A stretch of DNA of 64,000 nucleotides from Allobosea sp. 47.2.35 (GTDB taxonomy: Bacteria > Pseudomonadota > Alphaproteobacteria > Rhizobiales > Beijerinckiaceae), in assembly GCF_024655635.1 (NCBI RefSeq), contig NZ_JANLGI010000017.1, positions 62,001 to 126,000 on the forward strand, read 5' to 3'. Position numbers and translations under genes: made by a program. Every line of letters begins with the position of its first letter. The first letter of the stretch is position 1. The notes beneath the pieces were generated by a model. That model made no database searches, was not told where the DNA came from, and saw only the letters and a list, made by a program, of their open reading frames with translations. Shown here piece by piece: positions 17,296 to 26,941 of the stretch.

Positions 17296-19630
17296 CGCAC
17301 GTCGCAAGCTCGACATCAGACTGGAGAGCGGCCCGGTCGGCAGCTCCCGCATCCACGATTCCGCGCCCAAGCATGTCGCGGGCGAAGCTCTCTATATCGA
17401 CGACATCGCCGCGCCCGAGGGGCTGCTGCACGCTTATCTCGGCACGAGCACGATCGCTCATGGCCGGCTGCTCTCGCTCGATCTCGATGCCGTGCGCGCC
17501 GCGCCGGGCGTCGTCGCCGTGCTGACGGCGGCGGATGTCCCCGGCGCGAACGACATCTCCTCGACGCATCTGCATGACGAGCCGGTCTTTGCGACCGATG
17601 CCGTCCTGTTCCACGGCCAGCCGCTCTTTGCGGTGGTCGCCGAAACGCGCGAGCAGGCGCGCCATGCCGCGGCGCTGGCGAAGGCGGACTATGCCGAGGA
17701 TGCGCCGCTGATCGATATCGCTGCCGCCCGCGAGGCCGGCGGCAGGCTCGTCACCGCGCCGCTCAAGCTGGAGCGCGGTGACATTACGGCCACCATGACC
17801 GCGAGTCCGCGCCGGCTGAAGGGTGTGATGGCGATCGGGGGCCAGGAGCATTTCTACCTGGAAAGCCAGATCGCGCTCGCCATCCCCGGCGAGGACGATG
17901 ACATGGCCGTGCTGGTCTCGACCCAGCATCCGAGCGAGGTTCAGCATATGGTCGCGGCCGTGCTCGGCATCGGTTCGCATGCGGTCACCGTCGAGGTCCG
18001 GCGCATGGGTGGCGGCTTCGGCGGCAAGGAGACCCAGGCCAATCTCTTCGCCTGCGTCGCGGCCATCGCGGCCCGGAAACTGAAGCGGCCGGTCAAGCTG
18101 CGGCCCGACCGCGACGACGACATGGCGATCACGGGAAAACGCCACGATTTCGTCTGCGATTACGAGATCGGCTTCGACGATGAGGGCCGCATCCATGCGC
18201 TCGATGCCGTTTATGCGGCGCGCTGCGGCTGGAACGCCGACCTGTCGGGACCGGTGACCGACCGCGCCCTGTTTCACATGGACAATTGCTATTTCTACCC
18301 GGCGGTGCGCGCCCGCTCGGAGCCGCTCTTCACCAACACCTGCTCGAACACCGCCTTCCGTGGCTTCGGCGGGCCACAAGGCATGGTCGGGGCCGAGCGC
18401 TTCATCGAGGAGGTCGCCTATGCGACCGGGCTCGATCCGCTGGAGGTGCGCCGGCGCAATCTCTATGGCGGCACAGGCCGGGACGTGACTCCCTATCACC
18501 AGACGGTCGAGGACAATATCGCGGGCGAAGTGATCGCCGAACTGGAACGGCGCTGCGACTACCAGGCCCGCAAGGCCGCGATCCGCGAGACCAACAAGAC
18601 CAGCCCCATCGTCAAGCGCGGTATCGCGCTGACACCGGTGAAGTTCGGCATCTCCTTCACCGCGACCTGGTTCAACCAGGCGGGCGCGCTGGTGCATGTC
18701 TATACCGACGGCACGGTCGCATTGAACCATGGCGGCACCGAGATGGGACAAGGACTCTACATCAAGGTCGCGCAAGTGGTGGCGCATGCCTTCGGTATCG
18801 GGCTCGATCAGGTGAAGATCACCGCGACGACCACCGGCAAGGTGCCGAACACCTCGGCCACCGCCGCCTCCTCCGGCTCCGATCTCAACGGCATGGCGGC
18901 TCTCGATGCCTGCGATACCATCAAGAAGCGATTGTCGGAGTTCGCGGCGAAGCACTGGCAGGTCGAAGCGGACGAGATCGCCTTCCTGCCGGGCCGCGTG
19001 AAAATCGGCACCCGCGAGATCGGCTTCAAGGAGTTGATCGCAGCGGCCTATATGGCGCGCGTCCAGCTTTCGGCGACAGGCTTCTATGCCACGCCGAAAA
19101 TCCATTGGGATCGCAAGGCCGGGCGCGGCCATCCGTTCTATTATTTCGCCTATGGCGCGGCGGCGGCCGAGGTTGCGATCGATACGTTGACCGGCGAATA
19201 CAAGGTCGAGCGTGTCGATATCCTGCATGATTGCGGGCAGTCGCTGAACCCGGCGATCGACAAGGGCCAGATCGAGGGCGGCTTCGTGCAAGGCATGGGA
19301 TGGCTGACGACGGAGGAATTGGTCTGGGACAGGAAGGGCCGGCTCTGGACCCATGCGCCGTCCACTTACAAGATTCCCGTCGCCTCCGACCGGCCCCGCA
19401 TCTTCAATGTGCATCTGCTGGAGAATGCGCCCAACCGCGAGCCGACGATCCACCGCTCCAAGGCCGTCGGCGAGCCGCCCTTGATGCTGGCGATCTCGGT
19501 GCTGCATGCGCTGTCGGATGCGGTGGCGAGCGTCGGCGATCACGGCATCTGCCCACGCCTCGATGCGCCCGCGACGCCGGAGCGCGTGCTGGATGCGGTC
19601 GAGCGGGTCAGGGCGGAGGCGGCATCATGA
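17288..19630 (+). CDS. xdhB: Xanthine dehydrogenase molybdopterin-binding large subunit
   Basis: 780 residues. It oxidises hypoxanthine and xanthine to urate. Molybdopterin-binding motifs are [26 protein letters not shown] and [12 protein letters not shown]; the late GEPPLMLAI carries the catalytic base Glu. The start has GGAGG inside the end of xdhA. The stop overlaps the xdhC start (ATGA). The order of small subunit, large subunit, maturation factor is the standard bacterial XDH arrangement. Confidence 0.95.
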   Translation: MADARRKLDIRLESGPVGSSRIHDSAPKHVAGEALYIDDIAAPEGLLHAYLGTSTIAHGRLLSLDLDAVRAAPGVVAVLTAADVPGANDISSTHLHDEPVFATDAVLFHGQPLFAVVAETREQARHAAALAKADYAEDAPLIDIAAAREAGGRLVTAPLKLERGDITATMTASPRRLKGVMAIGGQEHFYLESQIALAIPGEDDDMAVLVSTQHPSEVQHMVAAVLGIGSHAVTVEVRRMGGGFGGKETQANLFACVAAIAARKLKRPVKLRPDRDDDMAITGKRHDFVCDYEIGFDDEGRIHALDAVYAARCGWNADLSGPVTDRALFHMDNCYFYPAVRARSEPLFTNTCSNTAFRGFGGPQGMVGAERFIEEVAYATGLDPLEVRRRNLYGGTGRDVTPYHQTVEDNIAGEVIAELERRCDYQARKAAIRETNKTSPIVKRGIALTPVKFGISFTATWFNQAGALVHVYTDGTVALNHGGTEMGQGLYIKVAQVVAHAFGIGLDQVKITATTTGKVPNTSATAASSGSDLNGMAALDACDTIKKRLSEFAAKHWQVEADEIAFLPGRVKIGTREIGFKELIAAAYMARVQLSATGFYATPKIHWDRKAGRGHPFYYFAYGAAAAEVAIDTLTGEYKVERVDILHDCGQSLNPAIDKGQIEGGFVQGMGWLTTEELVWDRKGRLWTHAPSTYKIPVASDRPRIFNVHLLENAPNREPTIHRSKAVGEPPLMLAISVLHALSDAVASVGDHGICPRLDAPATPERVLDAVERVRAEAAS

Positions 19631-20469
19631 CCCTCGCCGCCTTCCTGCTAGCCCATCAGCGCGACGGCATCGTTCTCGTCCAGATTGACACAGCGGAAGG
19701 CTCGACGCCGCGCGAGGCCGGGGCCTGCATGGCTGTCAGCCCGAACGCCATCGCGGGAACCATCGGCGGCGGGCAGCTCGAATTCCACTGCATCGACCTC
19801 GCCCGGCACATGCTCAGCGAAGGAGCCGGGGACCAGTTGCTCGATATACCGCTCGGGCCCCAGATGGGCCAATGTTGCGGCGGGCGGGTGCGCGTCTTGC
19901 TCAAGCGCTGTTCTGTCTCAGAAGCAGCATTGATGGCGGCGCGCGAGAAGGCTGAAGCCGCGGCGCGGCCGCCGGTTCTGATCTTCGGGGCTGGCCATAC
20001 CGGCCGGGCGCTGGCGCAGGCTCTGGCGCCCCTGCCCTTCTCGGTTTCGCTGATCGACGACCGCGACGACGTCATGAATGGGCTGCCGGCGGCGGTCACC
20101 TGCATCCGCATGGCCGATCCCGTCGATGCGATCGCGAGCGCGCCGGCGAAAGCCACCTTCGTCGTGCTCTCCCACAGCCATGCGCTCGACTACCGATTGG
20201 CCGAGGCGGCGCTGGCCCGCGGCGATGCGGCTTATGTCGGCATGATCGGCTCGGCCACGAAGCGCGCCCGCTTCGAATCCGGCTTCCTGCGCAGCGGCGG
20301 GCGGCGCGAGACGCTGGCGCGCCTGACCTGTCCGATCGGCGGTTCGGATGTGGACGACAAGCGCCCTGAGGTAATCGCGGCCTTGACGGCAGCCGAGCTG
20401 GTGCGTTGCTTGCTTGGCCGCTCGGAGCCGGCGAAAGGGAGACATTCGCGACATGAATCAGCCGCGTGA
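19627..20469 (+). CDS. xdhC: XdhC, molybdenum cofactor insertion factor for xanthine dehydrogenase
   Basis: 280 residues. The N-terminal XdhC domain carries EGSTPREAGACMAVS and GTIGGGQLEF; the C-terminal Rossmann domain begins with PVLIFGAGHTGRALAQAL and has VGMIGSATKRARF. XdhC binds sulfurated Moco and delivers it to XdhB. The ATG at 19627 overlaps the xdhB stop by 4 bp. The end overlaps the next gene by 17 bp, so the importer is co-translated. Confidence 0.94.
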   Translation: MTLAAFLLAHQRDGIVLVQIDTAEGSTPREAGACMAVSPNAIAGTIGGGQLEFHCIDLARHMLSEGAGDQLLDIPLGPQMGQCCGGRVRVLLKRCSVSEAALMAAREKAEAAARPPVLIFGAGHTGRALAQALAPLPFSVSLIDDRDDVMNGLPAAVTCIRMADPVDAIASAPAKATFVVLSHSHALDYRLAEAALARGDAAYVGMIGSATKRARFESGFLRSGGRRETLARLTCPIGGSDVDDKRPEVIAALTAAELVRCLLGRSEPAKGRHSRHESAA

Positions 20470-21997
20470 GCAGAAGGTGCCGCCGCGGCTGGCGCTCGCC
20501 CATGTCTCGAAGAACTTTCCCGGTGTCAAAGCCAATGAAGACATCAGCCTGAGCGTCCAGCCCGGCGAAATCCACGCCCTGCTCGGCGAGAACGGCGCCG
20601 GCAAGTCGACGCTGGTCAAGATCATCTACGGCGTCCAGCAGGCCGACGAAGGCACCATCTCCTGGAATGGCTCGCCCGTTGCGATCCCCTCGCCCAAGGC
20701 AGCGCGCAAGCTCGGCATCGGCATGGTCTTCCAGCATTTCTCGCTGTTCGACGCGATGACGGTGATCGAGAACATCGCGCTCGGGCTCGACGAGGCGGTC
20801 GACCGCGAGGAGCTCAAGAGCCAGGTCGCCGCGATCCTGCAATCCTATTCGCTGCCGCTCGACCCGGAGCGCGAGGTGCATACGCTCTCGGTCGGCGAGC
20901 GCCAGCGCATCGAGATCGTGCGCTGCCTGCTGCAGAAGCCGAAGCTGCTGATCATGGACGAGCCGACCTCGGTGCTGACGCCGCAGGAGGTCGAGCGCCT
21001 GTTCGCGACGCTGCGCCAGATCGCTGCGGAAGGCTGCTCGATCCTCTACATCTCGCACAAGCTGCACGAGATCAAAGCGCTCTGCGACAGCGCCACGATC
21101 CTGCGCAGCGGGCGCGTCGTCGCGACCTGCGACCCCAAGGTCGAGACCACCAAGCGCATGGCCGAGCTGATGATCGGAGCCGAACTGCGCAAGATCGAGC
21201 ATGGCAAGACGGCGGGAGCCGGCGCGGTGCGGCTGGAGGTCAAGGGCCTGTCGCTGCCAGGCGAGCCGCCTTTCGGCACCGATCTGGAGAGCGTTTCCTT
21301 CGAGGCGCGGGCCGGCGAGATCCTCGGCATCGCCGGTGTCGCCGGCAACGGCCAAGCGGAACTCCTGACCGCGCTCTCGGGCGAACAGCTCGCAGCCGGC
21401 GCGGAAGCGATCCGGCTCGACGGCAAGGCGGTCGGCCTGGAAGGCGCGGGCGCGCGCCGGGTGCTTGGCCTCGCCTGCGTCCCGGAGGAGCGCAACGGCC
21501 ATGCCGCCGTGCCGGATTTCTCGCTGGCCGACAATGGCGTCCTGACGGCGCGCCATCGCCTGCCGCTGGCGCCGCATGGCTTCATCAGCCGCGGCAGCGT
21601 GAAGCGCTTCGCCGATAGCGTGATCAAGCTCTTCGACGTCCGCACCACCGGCAACGCGGCACTGGCCCGCTCGCTCTCGGGCGGCAATCTGCAGAAGTTC
21701 ATCATGGGCCGCGAGATCGGCCAGCAGCCGGCCGTGCTCGTGGTCTCGCAACCGACCTGGGGCGTCGATGCCGGTGCGGCCGCCGCGATCCGGCAGGAGC
21801 TCGTCGACCTCGCCGCCAAGGGCTCGGCCGTGGTGGTGATTTCGCAGGACCTCGACGAATTGCTGGAGTTGGCCGATCGACTCTGCGTCATCAACGAGGG
21901 CCGGCTCTCGGCGCCGCGTCCGGTCGCGAGCCTCGGCATCGACGAGATCGGCCTGATGATGGGCGGCGTCCATGGCGCGGAGGCAGCCCATGCTTGA
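20453..21997 (+). CDS. ABC transporter ATP-binding protein, BMP/nucleobase-type (double NBD)
   Basis: 514 residues with two fused nucleotide-binding domains. The first has GENGAGKSTL, LSVGERQRIEI and IMDEPTSVLT. The second has a degenerate P-loop (GVAGNGQAELL, lacking GK-S/T), LSGGNLQKFIMG and VVSQPTWGVDAG in place of a canonical Walker B, as usual for RbsA/YufO-type ATPases with one weak site. In this operon it most likely energises purine uptake. A ribosome site AAAGGGA lies within xdhC, twelve bases before the ATG. Confidence 0.92.
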   Translation: MNQPREQKVPPRLALAHVSKNFPGVKANEDISLSVQPGEIHALLGENGAGKSTLVKIIYGVQQADEGTISWNGSPVAIPSPKAARKLGIGMVFQHFSLFDAMTVIENIALGLDEAVDREELKSQVAAILQSYSLPLDPEREVHTLSVGERQRIEIVRCLLQKPKLLIMDEPTSVLTPQEVERLFATLRQIAAEGCSILYISHKLHEIKALCDSATILRSGRVVATCDPKVETTKRMAELMIGAELRKIEHGKTAGAGAVRLEVKGLSLPGEPPFGTDLESVSFEARAGEILGIAGVAGNGQAELLTALSGEQLAAGAEAIRLDGKAVGLEGAGARRVLGLACVPEERNGHAAVPDFSLADNGVLTARHRLPLAPHGFISRGSVKRFADSVIKLFDVRTTGNAALARSLSGGNLQKFIMGREIGQQPAVLVVSQPTWGVDAGAAAAIRQELVDLAAKGSAVVVISQDLDELLELADRLCVINEGRLSAPRPVASLGIDEIGLMMGGVHGAEAAHA

Positions 21998-23054
21998 ATG
22001 GCGCCGCCGCCGCGAGCCGAGCACGCTCATGCTGCTATCGAGCCCGCTGATCGCGATCGGGCTGACCATGCTGATCGGCATGATCGTCTTCACCGCCATG
22101 GGCTATGACGGCTTCCACGCGGTCGAGAGCATCTTCCTGACGCCGTTCCTGGAGCCGCAGCGCTGGGGCGATATCGGCGTCAAGGGCGCGCCGCTGATCA
22201 TGATCGCGCTGGGTCTGGCCATCGGCTTTCGCGCCAATGTCTGGAACATCGGCGCCGAGGGGCAGTATGTCATGGGCGCGATCGCCGGCACCGGCGTCGC
22301 CCTCCTGACCTATGACATGACGGGATGGTGGATCCTGCCCGCCATGGTGCTGGCCGGCATCCTCGGCGGCATGGCCTGGGCCGCGATCCCCGCCTTCCTG
22401 CGCGTCAAATTGCAGGTCAGCGAAATCCTGACCAGCCTGATGCTCACCTATGTCGCGGTGCAGTTCCTGTATTTCCTCGTGCGCGGCCCCTGGAAGGACC
22501 CGGGCGGCTTCAATTTCCCGCAGACGCGGATGTTCACCGCCGACCAGACCCTCCCGACGGTGCTGGAAGGGACGCTCGTCCATCTCGGCATCCCCGCCGC
22601 GCTGGTGCTTGCCGTCATCGCCTGGCTGCTGATGGAAAAGACCACCGCGGGCTATGCGATCAAGGTCGTCGGCCTCGCGCCGGCGGCTGCCCGCCATGGC
22701 GGCTTCAGCGCCGCGCGCACGACCTGGGCGACCATGCTGATCAGCGGCGCGCTCGCCGGGCTCGCCGGGCTGTTCGAGGCGGCCGGCCCGTTCGGGCAGC
22801 TCACGCCGCAATTCCCCGTCGGCTACGGCTTCACCGCGATCATCGTCGCCTTCCTCGGCCGGCTGAAACCGCTCGGCATCGTCTTCGGCGGCATCGTGCT
22901 GGCGGGAACCTATGTCGGCGGCGAGATCGCGCAATCGACCGTCAGGCTGCCGCAGGCCGCGACCGGCCTGTTCCAGGCGACGCTGCTGTTCATGCTGCTC
23001 GCCACCGACGTGCTGGTGCGCTGGCGGATCGCCTTCAAGCGGAGGCCGGCATGA
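21990..23054 (+). CDS. ABC transporter permease (BPD_transp_2), purine/nucleoside-type
   Basis: 354 residues with about eight to ten hydrophobic segments and the family motif region GFRANVWNIGAEGQYVMGAIAGTG, typical of YufP-like permeases. ATG 21990 is chosen because CGGAGG lies six bases before it and it overlaps the ATPase stop by 8 bp; the longer frame starts at 21972. It pairs with the next permease as a heterodimer in the inner membrane. Confidence 0.91.
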   Translation: MLEWRRRREPSTLMLLSSPLIAIGLTMLIGMIVFTAMGYDGFHAVESIFLTPFLEPQRWGDIGVKGAPLIMIALGLAIGFRANVWNIGAEGQYVMGAIAGTGVALLTYDMTGWWILPAMVLAGILGGMAWAAIPAFLRVKLQVSEILTSLMLTYVAVQFLYFLVRGPWKDPGGFNFPQTRMFTADQTLPTVLEGTLVHLGIPAALVLAVIAWLLMEKTTAGYAIKVVGLAPAAARHGGFSAARTTWATMLISGALAGLAGLFEAAGPFGQLTPQFPVGYGFTAIIVAFLGRLKPLGIVFGGIVLAGTYVGGEIAQSTVRLPQAATGLFQATLLFMLLATDVLVRWRIAFKRRPA

Positions 23055-23974
23055 CCTCCACCATGCTCGCGTCCATCCTGATGACGCTGATCGCGGCTTC
23101 GACGCCGCTGCTGCTGGCCGCTCTGGGAGAACTCGTCGCCGAGAAGGCCGGCGTGCTCAATCTCGGCGTCGAGGGCATGATGCTGTGCGGCGCGGTCGCG
23201 GGCTTCGCCGTCGCCTTCTCGACCGGCAGCACCGGGATCGGCCTCGTCGCGGCGATGGCCGCCGGCATCGCAGCTTCGATGGTCTTCGCCGCGCTCGCGC
23301 TCTCGCTCACCGCCAATCAGGTCGCGACCGGGCTCGCGCTGACGATCTTCGGCATCGGCGCCTCGTCGCTGATCGGTGCGGGTTTCGTCGGGCGCACAAT
23401 CACGCGGCTCCAGCCGGTGTTTCCGGCAGCGCTGTCGGAGCATCCGATCCTGCGCGTGGTCTTCGGCCACGACATCCTCGTCTATCTCTCGCTCGCACTT
23501 GTCGCGGGCGTCAGCTGGTTCCTGCGCCGGACGCGGCCGGGGCTTATCCTGCGCGCGGTCGGTGAGAACGATGCCTCGGCCCACGCGATCGGCTATCCCG
23601 TCGTCGCCATCCGCTACGCCGCGGTTGCCTTCGGCGGTGCGCTGGCGGGGCTCGGCGGCGCCTATTTCTCGCTGGCGCTGACCCCGATGTGGGCGGACCG
23701 CCTGACCGCCGGCCGTGGCTGGATCGCGCTCGCCCTCGTCGTCTTCTCGGCCTGGAAGCCGGGGCGGCTGCTGCTCGGGGCTTATCTCTTCGGCGCCGTG
23801 ATGACGCTCGAATTGCAGCTCAAGGCGGCCGGCGTCACCTGGCTCGCGCCGGAGGTCCTGGCGATGGCCCCCTACCTTGCGACGATTGCAGTTCTGACCA
23901 TGATGTCGCTAGGACGGAAGACCGGCCGGCTCGACGCGCCCGCCTGCCTCGGCAAACCCTTCTCGGCGTCCTGA
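23051..23974 (+). CDS. ABC transporter permease (BPD_transp_2), second subunit
   Basis: 307 residues, multi-pass. It has GELVAEKAGVLNLGVEGMM, the YufQ-type signature, and VGENDASAHAIGYPV, the cytoplasmic loop that contacts the ATPase. The ATG overlaps the previous stop (ATGA) and GGAGG is five bases upstream. Inner-membrane partner of the preceding permease; purine nucleobase or nucleoside uptake is inferred from the operon. Confidence 0.91.
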   Translation: MTSTMLASILMTLIAASTPLLLAALGELVAEKAGVLNLGVEGMMLCGAVAGFAVAFSTGSTGIGLVAAMAAGIAASMVFAALALSLTANQVATGLALTIFGIGASSLIGAGFVGRTITRLQPVFPAALSEHPILRVVFGHDILVYLSLALVAGVSWFLRRTRPGLILRAVGENDASAHAIGYPVVAIRYAAVAFGGALAGLGGAYFSLALTPMWADRLTAGRGWIALALVVFSAWKPGRLLLGAYLFGAVMTLELQLKAAGVTWLAPEVLAMAPYLATIAVLTMMSLGRKTGRLDAPACLGKPFSAS

Positions 23975-24006
23975 CGCCGCAACTCACAACGGGGAGTTCT
24001 CAGCAC

Positions 24007-25086
24007 ATGACCAGCATCATCACCCGCCGCAGGCTGACCTTCGGCGCGGCCGCCGCCTCCACCCTGCCGATCCTCGGCCGGGGCGCCTCGGCGCAGGCTC
24101 CGCTCGGCATCGGCTTCGTCTATGTCGGCCCGATCGGCGACCATGGCTGGACCTGGACCCATGACCAGGGCCGCCTTGCGCTGGAGAAGGAATACGGCGC
24201 CAAGATCAAGACGAGCTTCATCGAGAACGTCGCCGAGGGGCCCGATGCGCAGCGTGCCATCCGCCAGCTCGCCCAGGCCGGCAATCAGCTGATCTTCACC
24301 ACCTCCTTCGGCTTCATGAACCCGACGATTCAGGTCGCCAAGCAGTTCCCGAAGATCAAGTTCGAGCATGCGACCGGCTATCAGCGCGCCGAAAACGTCG
24401 CGACCTACAACGCGCGCTTCTATGAGGGGCGCGCCGTGATCGGCACCATCGCCGGGCACATGTCCAAGTCGGGTCAGGCCGGCTATGTCGCCTCCTTCCC
24501 GATCCCGGAAGTGGTGATGGGCATCAACGCCTTCCACATCGCCGCGCGGAAGGTGAACCCGAATTTCAAGACCCGCGTCGTCTGGGCTTCGACCTGGTAC
24601 GACCCGGCCAAGGAAGCCGACGCCGCCAAGGCGCTGATCGACCAGGGCGCCGACGTCATCACGCAGCACACCGACTCCGCCGCCCCGCTCCAGGCGGCAG
24701 AGCAGCGCGGCATCTTCGCCTTCGGCCAGGCCTCGGACATGAGGGCCTTCGCGCCCAAGGCCCATCTCTCGGCGATCGTCGACGACTGGTCCGGCTACTA
24801 CATCAAGCGCGTCAAGGAGGTCATGGACGGCAGCTGGAAATCGGGCGACGTCTGGGGCGGCATCAAGGACGGCTTCGTCAAGCTCGCGCCCTTCAATGAT
24901 GCCGTCACGCCGGCAGCGCGCGCTGCCGCGGACGAAGTCACCAAGGGCATCGTCGCCGGCACGCTCCATCCTTTCACGGGCGAGCTCAAGGACCAGAAGG
25001 GCGTGGTGCGCCTGAAGGCCGGCGAGAAGGCGAGCGACGAAATGCTCTCGAAGATGGACTGGTACGTGGACGGCATCCAGGCCTGA
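24007..25086 (+). CDS. BMP family ABC transporter substrate-binding protein
   Basis: 359 residues. The N-terminus RRRLTFGAAAAS with cleavage after ASA looks like a Tat signal. The mature domain is of the PnrA/BmpA type, with IGFVYVGPIGDHGWTWTHDQG at its start, IIFTTSFGFM-like pocket and YVASFPIPEVVMGINAF. It captures purine nucleosides or nucleobases in this family and completes the xdh-linked importer. It starts 32 bp after the last permease and ends the operon. Confidence 0.92.
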   Translation: MTSIITRRRLTFGAAAASTLPILGRGASAQAPLGIGFVYVGPIGDHGWTWTHDQGRLALEKEYGAKIKTSFIENVAEGPDAQRAIRQLAQAGNQLIFTTSFGFMNPTIQVAKQFPKIKFEHATGYQRAENVATYNARFYEGRAVIGTIAGHMSKSGQAGYVASFPIPEVVMGINAFHIAARKVNPNFKTRVVWASTWYDPAKEADAAKALIDQGADVITQHTDSAAPLQAAEQRGIFAFGQASDMRAFAPKAHLSAIVDDWSGYYIKRVKEVMDGSWKSGDVWGGIKDGFVKLAPFNDAVTPAARAAADEVTKGIVAGTLHPFTGELKDQKGVVRLKAGEKASDEMLSKMDWYVDGIQA

Positions 25087-25409
25087 CCCAGGAAGCATCG
25101 CTGCGGCGGCTGTCCGACCCGCCGCCGCAGCGATTCGCCGGCTCCGGCACCTGACGATTGGTCAATTCGACCGCAAAACCCTGTCATGGCTCTAAAATGG
25201 GCTCGTTCCCGCCTGAAACCGATGGAACGAAGCCGTTTCCTGTGCGTATCTACCGCCGCAGGCATCGTCTTTCCGCGATAACCGTGGCAACTGCGTGAGT
25301 TGCGCGCCGCGAATGGCACCCATGTGCCGCGGCCGCTCATGCCGGAAACGAGCATGAACGGCCGTCATCAAGAACGCGACGCCTGAACAACCTTCTCAAG
25401 GAGGATTTC
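25087..25409. other. Intergenic region between the purine operon and HU gene (323 bp)
   Basis: It holds a strong hairpin near its left end (25097-25134) and the HU ribosome-binding site AAGGAGG at 25398-25404. The HU promoter must lie here, but I see no pair of -35/-10 boxes that I would commit to. No open frame with credible coding character. Confidence 0.6.
25097..25134 (+). terminator. Strong hairpin ending the purine operon
   Basis: ATCGCTGCGGCGGC pairs perfectly with GCCGCCGCAGCGAT (14 bp, 10-nt loop) eleven bases after the BMP-protein stop. The position and stability fit a terminator or mRNA-stabilising structure; a U-tract is lacking. Confidence 0.55.
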
Positions 25410-25682
25410 ATGACCAAGAACGAACTGATTGCCACCATCGCCGAAGAGACCGGCAAGACCAAGGCCGACGTCTCGGCCATCCTGGCCTCGCTCGGCGCGA
25501 CCGTCGCCAAGACCCTCAAGAAGGGCGACGACGTCACCCTCGGCGGCATCGGCAAGCTCTCCGCCGCCAAGCGCGAAGCCCGCGAGGCCCGCAACCCCTC
25601 GACCGGCGCGACCATCAAGGTTCCCGCCAAGACCGTCGTTAAGTTCAAGGTCACCAAGGACCTCGCCGACGCGGTGGCGTAA
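25410..25682 (+). CDS. hup: HU family DNA-binding protein
   Basis: 90 residues, the canonical HU length. It has MTKNELIATIAEETGKTKADV at the N-terminus and the DNA-wrapping arm RNPSTGATIKVPA. HU bends and compacts DNA as a dimer. A near-perfect AAGGAGG with five-base spacing suggests high translation. The usual aromatic residue in the GFGTF turn is replaced (GGIGKL), a variation seen in some alphaproteobacterial HU proteins. Monocistronic. Confidence 0.95.
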   Translation: MTKNELIATIAEETGKTKADVSAILASLGATVAKTLKKGDDVTLGGIGKLSAAKREAREARNPSTGATIKVPAKTVVKFKVTKDLADAVA

Positions 25683-25765
25683 GGCCATCATCGGGATCGA
25701 GCGGCGTTCGCGCATGAAACGCGGACGCTGCTTGACCCGGCGCCCCATGCCCACACATTAGCGGC

Positions 25766-26941
25766 ATGTTCCTTCGCCTCTTCACCGATCTGCGCGCCGC
25801 CAAGGTCCCCGTGACCCTGCGCGAATATCTGACGCTGCTCGAAGGTGTGGAGGCCGACCTCGCCGAACACCGGGTCGACGAGTTCTACTACCTCGCCCGC
25901 GCCACGCTGGTGAAGGACGAGCGCCATCTCGACAAGTTCGACCGCGTCTTCGCCCAGGTCTTCAAGGGCATGGAGACGCTGCAGCAGGCGATCGAGGAAG
26001 CCGGCATTCCCGAGGAATGGCTGCGCAAGCTCGCCGAGAAATTCCTGACCGACGAAGAAAAGGCCCAGATCGATGCGATGGGCTGGGAGAAGCTCTGGGA
26101 GACGCTTAAAGCACGGCTCGACGAGCAGAAGGGCCGCCACCAGGGCGGCAGCAAGTGGATCGGCACGGCCGGCACTTCGCCCTATGGCGCCTATGGCTAC
26201 AATCCCGAAGGCATCCGGATCGGCCAGGACAAGAACCGCAATTTCCGGGCGGTGAAGGTCTGGGACAAGCGCGAGTTCAAGGATTTCGACGACACGCGCG
26301 AGCTCGGCGTGCGCAACATGCGGATCGCGCTCCGGCGCCTGCGCCGCTTCGCCCGCACCGGCGCGGCCGAGGAACTCGATCTGGACACCACGATTTCAGA
26401 GACGGCCAAGCACGGCTATCTCGACGTCCAGCTCCGGCCCGAGCGCCGCAACGCCATCAAGGTGCTGCTCTTCCTCGATGTCGGCGGCTCGATGGACTGG
26501 CATATCGAGCTGGCCGAGGAGCTGTTCTCGGCCGCACGGGCCGAGTTCAAGCATTTCGAGCATTTCTACTTCCATAACTGCCCTTACGAGCGGGTCTGGA
26601 AGGAGAACCGGCGACGCCACGACCAGCAGATCGCGACCTGGGACGTGCTCAGGACCTACCCTTCCGATTACCGCCTCGTCTTCGTCGGCGACGCCTCGAT
26701 GAGCCCTTACGAGATCGCGATGCCCGGCGGTTCGGTCGAGCACTGGAACGATGAGGCCGGCGAGGTCTGGATGGAGCGACTGGCGACCAAGTTCCCGAAA
26801 TCGGTCTGGCTCAACCCGGTGCAGCAGAATCTCTGGAACTACACCCAGTCGATCCGCCAGATCGGCGGATTGATGGGCGGGCGCATGTTCCCGCTGACGC
26901 TCGACGGGCTCGATGGCGCGATGAAGGTTCTGGCGCGGTGA
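25766..26941 (+). CDS. VWA-domain protein, CoxE-like
   Basis: 391 residues. The N-terminal part (PVTLREYLTLLEGVEADLAE) is the CoxE/YehP-type helical domain; the C-terminal VWA domain carries the MIDAS motif as DVGGSMDWHI (DxGxS variant of DxSxS) and later TYPSDYRLVFVGDASMSP. Family members act with MoxR-type AAA ATPases in protein-complex maturation; no such ATPase is next to it here. The stop overlaps the next gene's GTG start by 4 bp. Partner and target unknown. Confidence 0.85.
   Translation: MFLRLFTDLRAAKVPVTLREYLTLLEGVEADLAEHRVDEFYYLARATLVKDERHLDKFDRVFAQVFKGMETLQQAIEEAGIPEEWLRKLAEKFLTDEEKAQIDAMGWEKLWETLKARLDEQKGRHQGGSKWIGTAGTSPYGAYGYNPEGIRIGQDKNRNFRAVKVWDKREFKDFDDTRELGVRNMRIALRRLRRFARTGAAEELDLDTTISETAKHGYLDVQLRPERRNAIKVLLFLDVGGSMDWHIELAEELFSAARAEFKHFEHFYFHNCPYERVWKENRRRHDQQIATWDVLRTYPSDYRLVFVGDASMSPYEIAMPGGSVEHWNDEAGEVWMERLATKFPKSVWLNPVQQNLWNYTQSIRQIGGLMGGRMFPLTLDGLDGAMKVLAR

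Noticed and set aside
17192..19543. A 783-codon antisense frame over xdhB
   Set aside because: xdhB is complete and overlaps its neighbours in a coupled operon; the antisense frame has no recognisable domain.
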